A stretch of DNA of 64,000 bases from Bacteroidota bacterium. GTDB lineage: Bacteria; Bacteroidota; Ignavibacteria; UBA10030; UBA8401. The translations under genes and the position numbers were made by a program. The stretch's first letter is position 1. Each line of letters opens with the position of its first letter. The notes under the pieces were generated by a model. It worked only from the letters and a program-made list of their open reading frames with translations. It had not been told where the DNA came from and ran no database searches. The DNA lies in NCBI GenBank assembly GCA_041658205.1, contig JBBAAO010000001.1, forward strand, positions 1,798,001-1,862,000, written 5' to 3'. Of the stretch, positions 34,605 to 43,410 are shown in pieces.

Positions 34605-36158
34605 TTACATCATAATTTCAAGTTCAAGCTCTTTGCCGGGTTTTTTTGGTTTGGGGGACTGCTGCTCAATCTGCTTCTCATTTTCTCTCAACAGAGAATC
34701 CAGATCAATCAATTCTTGTTCTCGTTGTTTCATCTCGCGCAATTTGGATTCGAACTCTTTTTTTCGGGAAGGTGACTTAAACATCAATTTCATTTTGGGT
34801 TCATACATCATGGAATCAACGATTTCGAAGTGAAATTCTCCTCTCGGAAGTCTTTTGAATACGCGAACTGCTTGATCATCGGCGGGAAGTTCAAAGGAAA
34901 AAGCGGAATCTCCAATCACTGTTACCTGATTGGACATCCTTCGCGGAGCTTGCGGTGCACGCATTCTCGGTCGAACCATATCTACCATTTCAAACTCTGG
35001 TGATGGTGCCGTATGTTCAAAATGAATTTGGAATGTCCCGCTGGATGATTGGACTCGGACACGGTTTTGTCCCATTGAAACTAAATTCTGTTCCACTCGG
35101 CGCTGTCGCTCAGTTAACTCTGCTACCATGCGTTCCGTTATTGTCCTGCGGTATTGCATTTCCTGTGTACGTGCAATGTCACGGATACTGTCAATATTAA
35201 TTGTCATCTCTGCAATTTCTATCGTACCGGGAGAAATAACAACGTAATTATTATTATGGGAAACATTTGGAATCCTATCAAAAATAACATGTGATGGAAT
35301 TTTAGGACTATTCACTGCAACAACAGCATACGGTGCTTTGCGTGTATCAAGAAATCGTTGAAAGCGGCTCCGTTGTGGAGGTTCAAGACATGCTGCAATG
35401 GTCGAAACAATGGCGCGGTTCAAATCCACAAGCTCAGCGTGAATTGCGACTTCATCGTTTTCACTCACGAGCACTGATGCCTGAAGCTTTTCTTGATAAG
35501 AACCCAAGATCGAATCGACAATTTGCCGTTGATTGTTAGAGATACCAAGTTCAGCGGCAAAATCTTTCATGGTAATTGGTTCTGACGGAAGTTCATCGTT
35601 TCGTACGATCTGTATCTGCGATCCCTTGTCTTCTGTATTCTTCACTTGCAGCGAAGTGTTGTTGGAAGAATCAATCGCAATACTTCCGAACAACGCAAAG
35701 TTCAACACATCATCCTTGTTTAAGTTTGTGAACAAGGGAAGAATATTGCCCGTCATAATATTGTTACGGTACACATTTTCAACTTGATTCTTTTTTTCCA
35801 CGAAGAACCGATGAAATAAAGGTGCATCTTTAAAATAAATTACGCCGATTACGACTAATGAAACGGCAATCAATGATGAAAAAGCAAACGCCGGACGTGC
35901 TGTCGGAAGTGCGTTCTTTGAATGGTATCTCTTCTCTTCAAGTCGATTGGATAACTTTAACCAGAACCAGTCGTTCTTTGGAAGTTTCTCTTTGTTCGCA
36001 AGAGAGCGTTTGGCTGTTCGAAGAATGTCTATTTCTCGCGCAACAATGGGATGCGTCGAAAGATATTCTTCGAGTCTCTTTGCTTCAACTACATCGAGTT
36101 CGCCATCAATGTACAGCGAAATGATCTGCTCTAATTCTTTTTGTGTCAATTGATTCAT
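34605..36158 (-). CDS. Large membrane anti-sigma factor
   Basis: This 517-aa protein begins with an anti-sigma-like helical domain (LYIDGELDVVEAKRLEEYL) without the usual zinc-binding HxxxCxxC. A membrane segment follows at about 90-108 (FSSLIAVSLVVIGVIYF), then a long periplasmic part. The end is charged and coiled-coil-like (KKEFESKLREMKQREQELID). The gene begins 1 bp after the sigma stop. The periplasmic region has a LysM-free, heavy-metal-resistor-like helical stretch but no domain I can name. It probably holds the adjacent ECF sigma factor at the membrane. Confidence 0.7.
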   Translation of the reverse strand: MNQLTQKELEQIISLYIDGELDVVEAKRLEEYLSTHPIVAREIDILRTAKRSLANKEKLPKNDWFWLKLSNRLEEKRYHSKNALPTARPAFAFSSLIAVSLVVIGVIYFKDAPLFHRFFVEKKNQVENVYRNNIMTGNILPLFTNLNKDDVLNFALFGSIAIDSSNNTSLQVKNTEDKGSQIQIVRNDELPSEPITMKDFAAELGISNNQRQIVDSILGSYQEKLQASVLVSENDEVAIHAELVDLNRAIVSTIAACLEPPQRSRFQRFLDTRKAPYAVVAVNSPKIPSHVIFDRIPNVSHNNNYVVISPGTIEIAEMTINIDSIRDIARTQEMQYRRTITERMVAELTERQRRVEQNLVSMGQNRVRVQSSSGTFQIHFEHTAPSPEFEMVDMVRPRMRAPQAPRRMSNQVTVIGDSAFSFELPADDQAVRVFKRLPRGEFHFEIVDSMMYEPKMKLMFKSPSRKKEFESKLREMKQREQELIDLDSLLRENEKQIEQQSPKPKKPGKELELEIMM

Positions 36159-36159
36159 G

Positions 36160-36759
36160 TTATACCAATATCGGCATCAAAATTTCCTTTAACATAGTTC
36201 GCCCTCGTGACAGTCTGGATTTCACTGTACCAACTTCGCAATCCAATACCTCCGCAATTTCATCATATGACAATCCATCAATATCTTTCAGAATGATCGG
36301 CATACGGAATTTTTCTGGAAGCTTTTTAAGAGAATCTTCAATCACTCCTCGAATATTTTCATCATCAAACGTTGTGGTGGCGAGATTTTCAATCTTGGTA
36401 TTAGTTGTCTTTTCAAAACTCTGGAAGGTAAAGAACCGTTTAACTTTTTTCTTTCGCAGTTCATCTCTGCACTTGTTCACCGTAATCCGATAGACCCAAG
36501 TATAGAAGGAGGATTCAAAGCGAAAATTTTGAAGGGCTTGGAAGACTTTAATGAAAACTTCTTGCGAAATATCGTCCACATGATCGGGATCATTAAAAAT
36601 GGAAAAGATAATATTGCGCACCTTTTCCTGGTAGCGTTCTACTAAATATCGAAAAACCTCCTGTTCCCCACCTTGAAAAAGCATAATGAGCGAGTCATCG
36701 CTTTTCTGATCATGAGGAATATTTGCGTTTATGATATTGATAACCGCAGGTTTCGCCAT
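36160..36759 (-). CDS. ECF-type RNA polymerase sigma factor (RpoE-like)
   Basis: This 199-aa sigma factor has region 2 as LIMLFQGGEQEVFRYLVERY, HVDDISQEVFIKVFQALQNF and SFYTWVYRITVNKCRDELRK, and region 4 as LKDIDGLSYDEIAEVLDCEV with TVKSRLSRGRTMLKEIL. It is followed directly by its membrane anti-sigma partner. The promoter upstream carries GGAAC and CGTCTAA boxes typical of ECF self-regulation. Confidence 0.93.
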   Translation of the reverse strand: MAKPAVINIINANIPHDQKSDDSLIMLFQGGEQEVFRYLVERYQEKVRNIIFSIFNDPDHVDDISQEVFIKVFQALQNFRFESSFYTWVYRITVNKCRDELRKKKVKRFFTFQSFEKTTNTKIENLATTTFDDENIRGVIEDSLKKLPEKFRMPIILKDIDGLSYDEIAEVLDCEVGTVKSRLSRGRTMLKEILMPILV

Positions 36760-36777
36760 TGTGATTTTTTTAATGGA

Positions 36778-36805
36778 TTAGACGCAATTTCTTGAAAAAT
36801 GTTCC
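36778..36805 (-). promoter_or_regulatory. ECF-type autoregulatory promoter
   Basis: On the minus strand GGAAC (36805-36801) and CGTCTAA (36784-36778) are separated by 16 nt, about 20 bp before the sigma gene start. This spacing and these boxes match the RpoE-class consensus. Self-activation by the encoded sigma factor is the likely mode. Confidence 0.75.
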
Positions 36806-36807
36806 AT

Positions 36808-36832
36808 AAAAAAGCCGACGTTGTCGTCGGCT
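36808..36832 (-). terminator. Rho-independent terminator of the histone-H1-like gene
   Basis: AGCCGACG (36813-36820) and CGTCGGCT (36825-36832) form a perfect 8-bp stem with a 4-nt loop. On the minus strand it is followed by TTTTTTAT. It ends the short gene upstream, just before the ECF promoter. Confidence 0.88.
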
Positions 36833-36858
36833 GTAATTTTTAGATTATGGCTGAATTT

Positions 36859-37071
36859 TTAGGCATTTTCTGCTGTTTCTGAAGCTCCGGATTCATCCGA
36901 AGTACCTTTTAATTCCTGTACTTCAATTCGAATATCTTGTGCTTTACGCTTCAATTCAGCCATGTGTTTGCGCACTCGTGTACCGGCAGATTTATTTCCT
37001 TTATCATAAAATTTGATAAAATCTTTTTCAAACGTTTGAACTAACTCGACAAGTTCTGTAAAACGACTCAT
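36859..37071 (-). CDS. Histone H1-like small protein
   Basis: This 70-aa protein begins MSRFTELVELVQTFEKDFIK and continues GNKSAGTRVRKHMAELKRKA. That pattern is shared by small Bacteroidota proteins annotated as histone H1-like (Hc1). The tail is acidic and Ser/Ala-rich rather than lysine-rich. Two ATGs and a GTG are in frame at the start; the AAGGAG ribosome site best fits ATG 37071. It is monocistronic, with its own terminator. DNA binding is assumed from the family name, not shown. Confidence 0.75.
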   Translation of the reverse strand: MSRFTELVELVQTFEKDFIKFYDKGNKSAGTRVRKHMAELKRKAQDIRIEVQELKGTSDESGASETAENA

Positions 37072-37153
37072 CATCACTCCTTATTATTTGATGGAAAAAT
37101 AATACAATTGCGACTAAATATTGCCCGAATTCGCTAAATAGTCAAGAAAAATT

Positions 37154-37975
37154 TCACGGTAACACATTTTCATGTTCAACATTCTTCATTCGCAATAACA
37201 GAATCGCAGATACAATCATTAATATTGAAAGAACGATCCCTTCGGCACTAAAAATTGCAGTGCTTGCTTTGAAGAAGGAATCAGATTCAACCAGATGTGA
37301 CGACAAAGTAATTGGTGTTAGAGTAATAATGCCCATTCTTACTGAATATCCAGGCCAAATTGATTTGTATCTGTCCATAAGTGCGGACAAAAAAAGACCG
37401 AGAGACGCATAATACAATACTAAGATGAATATAAGACCAATATCGATTTCTTCCACTCCTGGTATTTCCGATGAAGCAAATACGGTCCAAATAAGAGATG
37501 AAAATAATGCTGCGGACATTTTAGACCCGACTTGATGTAATGAATTAAATAATATTCCTCGAAATACCATTTCTTCAATAAGTATTGTGGTTATAGAAAA
37601 AACATAAATAGCCGGTATATCAAACAGCGAAGCCAAAATTAATGTCGCCGCATTATCAAGTTTATTGATTGTAATCTCTTTCAGAGCAAGACCTGCTAAA
37701 ATTGACACGATATAGAGCAGTGTGGGAATAAAAAAAAGAAGGATATTTTTTCGCCAATCAAAACTTACTATTGTCATTTGATTCTGCGAAAGAATTATCT
37801 GTTTTTTCTTATAAAGGAATATTATCGTCGCAAACAACAACATAATCTTGAGATCGATAAATATTTCCCAAAGATAAAATTGATATTGGATCTTGAAAAA
37901 ATTCAAGATGCCGAAGACCAACGATACGATGACGATATAAAGGGAAAAACGACGAAGAAACGATTGTTCAATCAT
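37154..37975 (-). CDS. CPBP-family intramembrane metalloprotease
   Basis: The call is a 273-aa protein with about eight membrane segments, starting at ATG 37975; a longer frame to 38050 adds a non-hydrophobic, cysteine-rich lead that is unlikely to be translated. The catalytic motif TILIEEMVFRGILFNSLHQ (EExxxR) is present, followed by a second conserved hydrophobic block (ALFSSLIWTVFASSEIPG). Its usual HxxxN/B motif histidine is not obvious there. Family members are CAAX-type proteases or bacteriocin-immunity-like proteins; the role here is unknown. Confidence 0.75.
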   Translation of the reverse strand: MIEQSFLRRFSLYIVIVSLVFGILNFFKIQYQFYLWEIFIDLKIMLLFATIIFLYKKKQIILSQNQMTIVSFDWRKNILLFFIPTLLYIVSILAGLALKEITINKLDNAATLILASLFDIPAIYVFSITTILIEEMVFRGILFNSLHQVGSKMSAALFSSLIWTVFASSEIPGVEEIDIGLIFILVLYYASLGLFLSALMDRYKSIWPGYSVRMGIITLTPITLSSHLVESDSFFKASTAIFSAEGIVLSILMIVSAILLLRMKNVEHENVLP

Positions 37976-38116
37976 TGTTAAAAAATATTCTTTTTGCTTA
38001 AAATACAACGGCGTATAAACCTGCTTTTCGCAGAAGATACAACACCGCAATTTTTGATTGCCTATAAAATAGCTGTGATTATTCCAAATAAATCACTACC
38101 CACATTGCTTTTTTTA

Positions 38117-38875
38117 TTAACCGACAAGAACACTTCCCCCGTTCACATTCATAATTTCACCGGTAATATGTCTGGAAAGATCAGATGCAAGAAAAAGAAT
38201 TGGTCCGGCAATATCGTTTGGCGTTGGGATTCTTTGTATCGGGATTTTTTTTCGTTCCTGCTCTTTATATTTTTTATTTGAAAAAACTGAATTATTCAAA
38301 TCAGTATCAACCCATCCCGGGGCAACAGAATTGACATTTATATTGAATGGACCTAATTCCGTTGCGATCGCTTTGGTAAAAGAGATCATTCCCCCCTTTG
38401 AGGCAGCATAGTGTGAGTGTTCTGCCTCACCACGTTGACCGGCAGTACTGGAGATATTGATGATTTTTCCTGACTTCTGTTTTTTCATATATGGAACAAC
38501 AGCATTTGTCATAAAAAACATTCCATCGAGATTCACCTGCATTGTTTCCTTCCACACTTTTTCGCTCATCGATCCGATTTTACCGTATGTCCAGATTCCG
38601 GCATTATTCACTAAAATATCAATTCGTCCAAATTTTTTCAGCGTTTGTTTAACGATCTTGTTTGCATTCGATTGTTTTGAGACATCCGCTTTAATAGCTA
38701 ATCCATCACGCCACTCATTCTTCACATTTTCGATAACGGTGTTTGCTGCTTTTGCATTTCTGGTATAAGTAATGACGACATCGGCTCCTGCTTTAGCAAA
38801 TAAAACGGCCGCAGCCGCTCCAATACCTCGTGAACCTCCAGTAATTACGACAACTTGATTCCAAAGACTGATCAT
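38117..38875 (-). CDS. Short-chain dehydrogenase/reductase (FabG-like)
   Basis: This 252-aa SDR has the cofactor motif VVITGGSRGIGAAAAVLFAK, the structural NNAGIW motif and the catalytic set Ser-Tyr-Lys in ISSTAGQRGEAEHSHYAASK. It ends MNVNGGSVLVG. It resembles 3-oxoacyl-ACP reductases, but without a fatty-acid gene neighbourhood the substrate is open. It is transcribed away from the Fur-like gene. Confidence 0.87.
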   Translation of the reverse strand: MISLWNQVVVITGGSRGIGAAAAVLFAKAGADVVITYTRNAKAANTVIENVKNEWRDGLAIKADVSKQSNANKIVKQTLKKFGRIDILVNNAGIWTYGKIGSMSEKVWKETMQVNLDGMFFMTNAVVPYMKKQKSGKIINISSTAGQRGEAEHSHYAASKGGMISFTKAIATELGPFNINVNSVAPGWVDTDLNNSVFSNKKYKEQERKKIPIQRIPTPNDIAGPILFLASDLSRHITGEIMNVNGGSVLVG

Positions 38876-39057
38876 ATGCTCCTTTTAAGACAAATTGGTA
38901 TGAAAATTGTATTAATGTTAGATGAATATACAAAAAAGTGTTATTGAAGAATAATTTTATTGTTTAGACAATATCGGACATCTTTAGTCCAATTTGCGAA
39001 ATTTGAATATTTTCACTAATTATTCTTGCTCGACTAGGAATTAAAGTTTATATTTAA

Positions 39058-39072
39058 TTAGATTAAGTCTAA
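39058..39072. promoter_or_regulatory. Fur/PerR-like box upstream of the Fur-family gene
   Basis: TTAGATTAAGTCTAA is a 7-1-7 inverted repeat with a single mismatch, close in form to PerR-type boxes (TTATAATnATTATAA). It ends 10 bp before the ATG at 39083, so a bound repressor would block the start region. Self-regulation of the fur-feo operon is inferred. Confidence 0.5.
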
Positions 39073-39082
39073 ATAAAAATTG

Positions 39083-39517
39083 ATGGATCTCCAATTAGCA
39101 AAAGATAATTTCACAAAGTATTTAAAATCAGGAAGTTACAGAATCACTCCAGAGCGGTTCGTGATTCTTGAAGCAGTGATGAGTTATGACGGACATTTCG
39201 ACGCCGACGAACTCTTCTTTCAAATGAAAACCGGAGGACAAAAAGTTTCTCGTGCTACGGTTTATAATACACTCGATCTTCTTCAGGATTGTGGATTGAT
39301 TTCGAAGTATCGATTCGGAGAAAACCACTCTCGATATGAAATTGCATTCGGACGCCCTCATCATCATCATTTAATCTGTTTAGAGTGCGGCGATATTATT
39401 GAGTTTGTCAATGATCGGATTGAAAAAGTTCAAAAAGAAGTAAGTGAAGCAAATAAATTTAAAGTTCAGACTTCAACATTGCAGATTTTCGGTATCTGCA
39501 CTAAATGCCAAAAATGA
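39083..39517 (+). CDS. Fur-family metal-responsive regulator
   Basis: This 144-aa repressor has the N-terminal winged helix (YRITPERFVILEAVMSYDGH, VSRATVYNTLDLLQDCGLIS) and the metal-binding half with HHHHLICLECGDIIEF and a second CxxC (ICTKC). These two CxxC pairs form the structural zinc site. The ATG at 39083 is preferred over an in-frame TTG at 39080. The stop overlaps the feoA start region, so the regulator and the ferrous-iron transporter are co-transcribed. Fur versus PerR cannot be separated by eye. Confidence 0.88.
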   Translation: MDLQLAKDNFTKYLKSGSYRITPERFVILEAVMSYDGHFDADELFFQMKTGGQKVSRATVYNTLDLLQDCGLISKYRFGENHSRYEIAFGRPHHHHLICLECGDIIEFVNDRIEKVQKEVSEANKFKVQTSTLQIFGICTKCQK

Positions 39518-39747
39518 TTATGAGAACATTAGCTCAAATACCTGCGGGAACAACTGTCACTGTCTCCCATCTTGATTCACATCCCGATACGTGTAATCGT
39601 CTGCGGGAAATCGGATTTTGCGAGAATGCGACAATACGCTGTGTCTCGAATGGTTCGTCGCAATTGATTTGTGAAGTGTGCAACACCAGAATTGGTTTGA
39701 ACTATACGACGGCAAATGCAATTGTCGTTCTCCCTTCCCTGGAATAA
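39514..39747 (+). CDS. feoA: Ferrous iron transport protein A
   Basis: This SH3-like protein of about 77 aa has LAQIPAGTTVTVSHLD, CNRLREIGFCENATIRCVS and TTANAIVVLP, the FeoA layout. Three in-frame ATGs exist (39505, 39514, 39520); 39514 overlaps the regulator stop as ATGA and is chosen. It precedes feoB by 36 bp and supports FeoB activity. Confidence 0.88.
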   Translation: MIMRTLAQIPAGTTVTVSHLDSHPDTCNRLREIGFCENATIRCVSNGSSQLICEVCNTRIGLNYTTANAIVVLPSLE

Positions 39748-39783
39748 TTACCATCGACGATATTGTTTTGAATTGATGTACTT

Positions 39784-41889
39784 ATGAAATCAGCCGTGCC
39801 ATCCTTCGCTATTAACACTATCGCACTGATCGGAAATCCCAATTGCGGAAAGACGACACTATTTAATTCTCTAACCGGATTACGTCATAAGGTAGGAAAT
39901 TACCCCGGCGTTACGGTAGAGAAAAAAGAAGGAATCTTAAGTGTTGGCAAAAGAGACGTAACCATTCTTGACTTACCTGGAACTTATTCATTATCTGCAA
40001 ATTCACCCGACGAACAGATTGTTTCAGATGTCCTTTTCGGAAGGATTCCCGGAACACCCATTCCCGATCTGGTAATGTTCGTTGCTGATGCGACGAATCT
40101 GGAACGGAATCTGTACCTGCTGAGTCAAATTATTGATCTGACTATACCGGTAGTAGTTTCGCTGAATATGATCGATCGAGTAAAAGAAGCCGGCATTGAG
40201 ATTGATACAACAATTCTTCGACAGGAGTTTGGTGTAACATTTATTCCAATGGTCGCAAGTAAAGGTATTGGCGTAGATCAACTAATCGCAGCGTTAGAAA
40301 ACGTAACAACAGATAGATCTGTTATGCGACGATGGTCGGTTCCTGAACCGGTAAGGATTGAACATGAAGAATTGGTTTCCATCTTAGTCGCCAATGAAAA
40401 AATGCCTGAACCGGCCGCATTTCATGAAGCACAATTATTATTATCCATTCCCGGCCCAATCAAAGCTACTTCCCGCTCTCTAACTGATGAAACACTCTCC
40501 CATGTGAAAATGGATCATCACAATCTCCAGAAACTTGGCGTAGACCGTCATTCTGTCTTTGTAGAATCACGATATCGCTGGATCAATTCGGTCTATAAAA
40601 AAAGTGTCATCCACAACAGCGCACGCCGGCAACAGACAACACATGATTCCATCGATGCAGTGTTGACCCATCGAATTTGGGGATTCGTTATTTTTTTTGC
40701 GTTGATGGCGGTGATGTTTCAAACGATTTTTACGTGGGCAAACTATCCGATGGAATTAATCGGATCAGGATTCGATAATTTAGCGTCTCTGGTATCAGAA
40801 GTGATCCCGGAAGGTGATCTGCAAAATCTGATAGCAAATGGAATTATCGGCGGAGTTGGTGCGGTAGTAACATTCCTTCCCCAGATTCTCTTTCTCTTTT
40901 TATTTCTCGGTCTTCTGGAAGACACAGGATATATGTCCCGTGCGGCATTCATCATGGATAGAGTTATGAGCAAAGTGGGATTGCATGGAAAATCATTCAT
41001 ACCATTGCTTTCATCATTCGCATGTGCAATCCCCGGCATTATGGCAACACGGACTATTGAAAATCCGCGTGACAGACTGGTGACAATTCTTGTTGCACCT
41101 CTTATGAGCTGTAGCGCCAGACTGCCAGTCTTTTCACTATTAATTGCATCATTCGTCCCCAATATTATGGTGTTCGGATATTTCAGTTTACCGGCGATTG
41201 TTTTAATCTCCATGTATCTTCTCGGCCTGGTAGCAGCGTTGGGGACAGCCCGAATCTTAAAGAGCACTATTCTAAAAGGCCCGACTCCGGCGTTTATCAT
41301 GGAATTGCCCCCCTACCGTATTCCAACCCTTCGCAATACACTCATCCATATGTGGGAAAGGTCGGTGCTGTTTTTGAAAAATGCGGGGACAATTATTTTA
41401 GGAGTATCCATTATCTTGTGGTTCCTTGCTACGTATCCGAAGCTTGAAAATGGAACATCGTCCGAAAAACTTGCTTATAGTTTTGTGGGTCGTGCGGGAC
41501 ATGCAATTGAACCTGCATTAAAACCGCTGGGATTTGATTGGAAGATAGGAATCGGCATTATCAGTTCTTTATTACAGCGCGAAGTCTTCGTTGGCACACT
41601 TGGAACAATCTATAATATTGAACATGCAGATGAGGCAAACGCATCATTAAAACAACAAATGCAAAAGGATAAGGATCCTATGACTGGCACTCCGTCGTTC
41701 ACCTTATTGACTGCCATTTGCATTATGGTGTATTACGTCCTTGCCATGCAATGCTTGTCTACCGTTGCCGTTGTCCGGAGAGAAACGAATGGATGGAAAT
41801 GGCCGGCATTTCAATTTGCGTATATGACGATCCTAGCATATGTCGGGACATTGATCACGTATCGGGTGGGGTTATGGATTTTATCGTAA
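39784..41889 (+). CDS. feoB: Ferrous iron transport protein B
   Basis: This 701-aa protein has an N-terminal G domain with G1 GNPNCGKT (17-24), the G2 region GNYPGVTVEKKEG, G3 DLPGTYSL and G4 NMID, then a GDI-like helical linker and the membrane transporter (FLPQILFLFLFLGLLEDTGY; SFACAIPGIMATRTIENPRD; SCSARLPVFSLLIASF). Both Gate motifs are present. It imports Fe(II). Length matches the family and no frameshift is seen. It lies in an operon with a Fur-family regulator and FeoA. Confidence 0.95.
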   Translation: MKSAVPSFAINTIALIGNPNCGKTTLFNSLTGLRHKVGNYPGVTVEKKEGILSVGKRDVTILDLPGTYSLSANSPDEQIVSDVLFGRIPGTPIPDLVMFVADATNLERNLYLLSQIIDLTIPVVVSLNMIDRVKEAGIEIDTTILRQEFGVTFIPMVASKGIGVDQLIAALENVTTDRSVMRRWSVPEPVRIEHEELVSILVANEKMPEPAAFHEAQLLLSIPGPIKATSRSLTDETLSHVKMDHHNLQKLGVDRHSVFVESRYRWINSVYKKSVIHNSARRQQTTHDSIDAVLTHRIWGFVIFFALMAVMFQTIFTWANYPMELIGSGFDNLASLVSEVIPEGDLQNLIANGIIGGVGAVVTFLPQILFLFLFLGLLEDTGYMSRAAFIMDRVMSKVGLHGKSFIPLLSSFACAIPGIMATRTIENPRDRLVTILVAPLMSCSARLPVFSLLIASFVPNIMVFGYFSLPAIVLISMYLLGLVAALGTARILKSTILKGPTPAFIMELPPYRIPTLRNTLIHMWERSVLFLKNAGTIILGVSIILWFLATYPKLENGTSSEKLAYSFVGRAGHAIEPALKPLGFDWKIGIGIISSLLQREVFVGTLGTIYNIEHADEANASLKQQMQKDKDPMTGTPSFTLLTAICIMVYYVLAMQCLSTVAVVRRETNGWKWPAFQFAYMTILAYVGTLITYRVGLWILS

Positions 41890-42038
41890 TTCATTGGCAA
41901 CAGATCGTTTCGCTCACAATCGTCGGTATCACGACGGCGCTTTTGATCCGTTCCCGGTTCAGAAGTAATGTTGCGAAGCATGAATGCGGTTCATGTGCAT
42001 TGATGAAAATCAGCAATGCACAGCAAAACAAACAATAA
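41874..42038 (+). CDS. FeoB-associated Cys-rich membrane peptide
   Basis: This 54-aa peptide overlaps the feoB stop by 16 bp in another frame. It has one membrane segment (IVSLTIVGITTALLI), a basic stretch (RSRFRSN) and a CGSCALMK cysteine pair near the end. That layout is typical of the small FeoB-associated Cys-rich membrane proteins, possibly acting as FeoC-like or metal-binding partners. Confidence 0.7.
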   Translation: MDFIVIHWQQIVSLTIVGITTALLIRSRFRSNVAKHECGSCALMKISNAQQNKQ

Positions 42039-42056
42039 CAACGACTCATTAAAAAA

Positions 42057-42097
42057 GCGTATCACCAAATTTCCTCGCTAAAGGTGTGGTGATACGC
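42057..42097. terminator. Hairpin downstream of the feo genes
   Basis: GCGTATCACC (42057-42066) pairs perfectly with GGTGATACGC (42088-42097) over 10 bp with a 21-nt loop. The T-run (TTTTTTAAT) follows on the minus strand, not the plus strand. It may attenuate read-through from feo into the next gene, or terminate antisense transcription from the right. Confidence 0.5.
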
Positions 42098-42222
42098 TCA
42101 TTTGAAACAAGAGCACACAGTGCGGCTCTTTCTGTATGAAAGATACTGTACCGATTTTCGTGAAGCAATCGAAAATTTGCCATCTGTGGTGCTCACACTT
42201 AACAATACAAGGAGCACCATTT

Positions 42223-43044
42223 ATGAAATTTCAATTTATACACTTCGCTGTAATACTCGTTCTTATTATTGCATTCCCGGAAATATCCTTTTCAAATGAA
42301 CGGCGATTTGGTTATGCATATGAATCCTCCGTTCTTCCTATCGGTGCACGCGAACTTGAATTGTGGAATACCGATCGCAGAGGCCGAACCTATTTTTACC
42401 ATCGTTTAGATCAACGCATTGAATATGAGTTTGGCGTCGCTGATAATCTGATGTCGGCGTTCTATTTTAATGCCACAACCCGAACCAAAGATAGTAATGA
42501 GGAATCTGTCGGCGGATCAAAGTCGACATCATATTCCGTCAGTATTTCCAGTGAATGGAAATATAAAGTTATGGATAGGGTTGCCGATCCGTTTGGATTT
42601 GCACTCTATGGAGAAGGAACTGTGGGAACGGACAAATTGGAACTTGAAGGGAAATTGATTTTTGACAAACAAATTCAACAGATGTTATATGCATTTGATT
42701 TTGTTGGAGAGTATGAATCAACAACCAATGTCGTCAATGGATCCGTTATTGACGATGTGGAATATAAGATAAAATCGGATGTCGGCGGAGCATACATATT
42801 TTCCAATGGATTCGGTGCCGGATTAGAATTAAGAAGTGAAAATATTTTTGTTTCAGGGGCATTAACACATTCCTCCCTATTTGCCGGGGCAACCGTTTCA
42901 TATGCTGCACATGAAATGTGGGCAACAATTTCGATCCTACCCCAAATCCATAGCTTTAAAGGGGGTACAACAATATCACAAAACCTTGATCTTGATGAAT
43001 TTGAAAAAATCCAAACCCGATTATTACTTTCTTTCCATTTCTAA
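42223..43044 (+). CDS. Outer-membrane beta-barrel protein of unknown function
   Basis: The call is a 273-aa protein from ATG 42223, behind AAGGAG; an upstream in-frame ATG at 42136 lacks a ribosome site. It has a signal peptide (FIHFAVILVLIIAFPEISFS) and then alternating amphipathic strands ending in LLLSFHF with a C-terminal Phe, as in outer-membrane barrels. It lies downstream of feoB and immediately before a cytochrome c lipoprotein (1-bp gap). A role in extracellular electron transfer or iron handling is conceivable from context only. Confidence 0.65.
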   Translation: MKFQFIHFAVILVLIIAFPEISFSNERRFGYAYESSVLPIGARELELWNTDRRGRTYFYHRLDQRIEYEFGVADNLMSAFYFNATTRTKDSNEESVGGSKSTSYSVSISSEWKYKVMDRVADPFGFALYGEGTVGTDKLELEGKLIFDKQIQQMLYAFDFVGEYESTTNVVNGSVIDDVEYKIKSDVGGAYIFSNGFGAGLELRSENIFVSGALTHSSLFAGATVSYAAHEMWATISILPQIHSFKGGTTISQNLDLDEFEKIQTRLLLSFHF

Positions 43045-43045
43045 T

Positions 43046-43378
43046 ATGAAGCGTTTTCTTTTTATTCTTATCGTATGTGCTGCAGGATGTTCAACTTCAA
43101 TTCCGATTCCTTCGGAAGATGATCTTCCGGTGAAACCAGCAATGCAAAACTCAATATCCATCGAAGATCTTCGATCGGGCAGACAATTGTATATTACCAA
43201 ATGTTCCGGTTGTCACAGCCTTTACCTCCCTTCGACATATTCTGCCCCCCAATGGGATACAATACTGCCGATGATGGCGCTGAAATCAAAAATAACGGAG
43301 ATCGAATCAGGGAGGATAAAACAGTACCTCTTTCTGTATGCTTCAAAAGAGACTACCTCAACTGGATCATCAAAATAA
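43046..43378 (+). CDS. Monoheme cytochrome c-like lipoprotein
   Basis: This 110-aa protein starts at ATG 43046, 1 bp after the barrel gene. Its signal peptide FLFILIVCAAGCSTS has a lipobox-like cysteine. It holds one CSGCH heme-binding motif (CxxCH), followed by WDTILPMM with a possible methionine ligand. The short, single-heme layout fits small c-type cytochromes that receive electrons in the periplasm or at the outer membrane. It ends near convergent gene 43410-44666. Confidence 0.78.
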   Translation: MKRFLFILIVCAAGCSTSIPIPSEDDLPVKPAMQNSISIEDLRSGRQLYITKCSGCHSLYLPSTYSAPQWDTILPMMALKSKITEIESGRIKQYLFLYASKETTSTGSSK

Positions 43379-43394
43379 TTTACATACTGTTCCC

Positions 43395-43410
43395 AAACCG
43401 TGGCCGGTTT
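43395..43410. terminator. Weak hairpin between convergent genes
   Basis: AAACCG (43395-43400) and CGGTTT (43405-43410) enclose TGGC; on the plus strand TAAAAC follows. It could serve both the cytochrome gene and the convergent barrel gene, but the stem is short. Confidence 0.35.
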
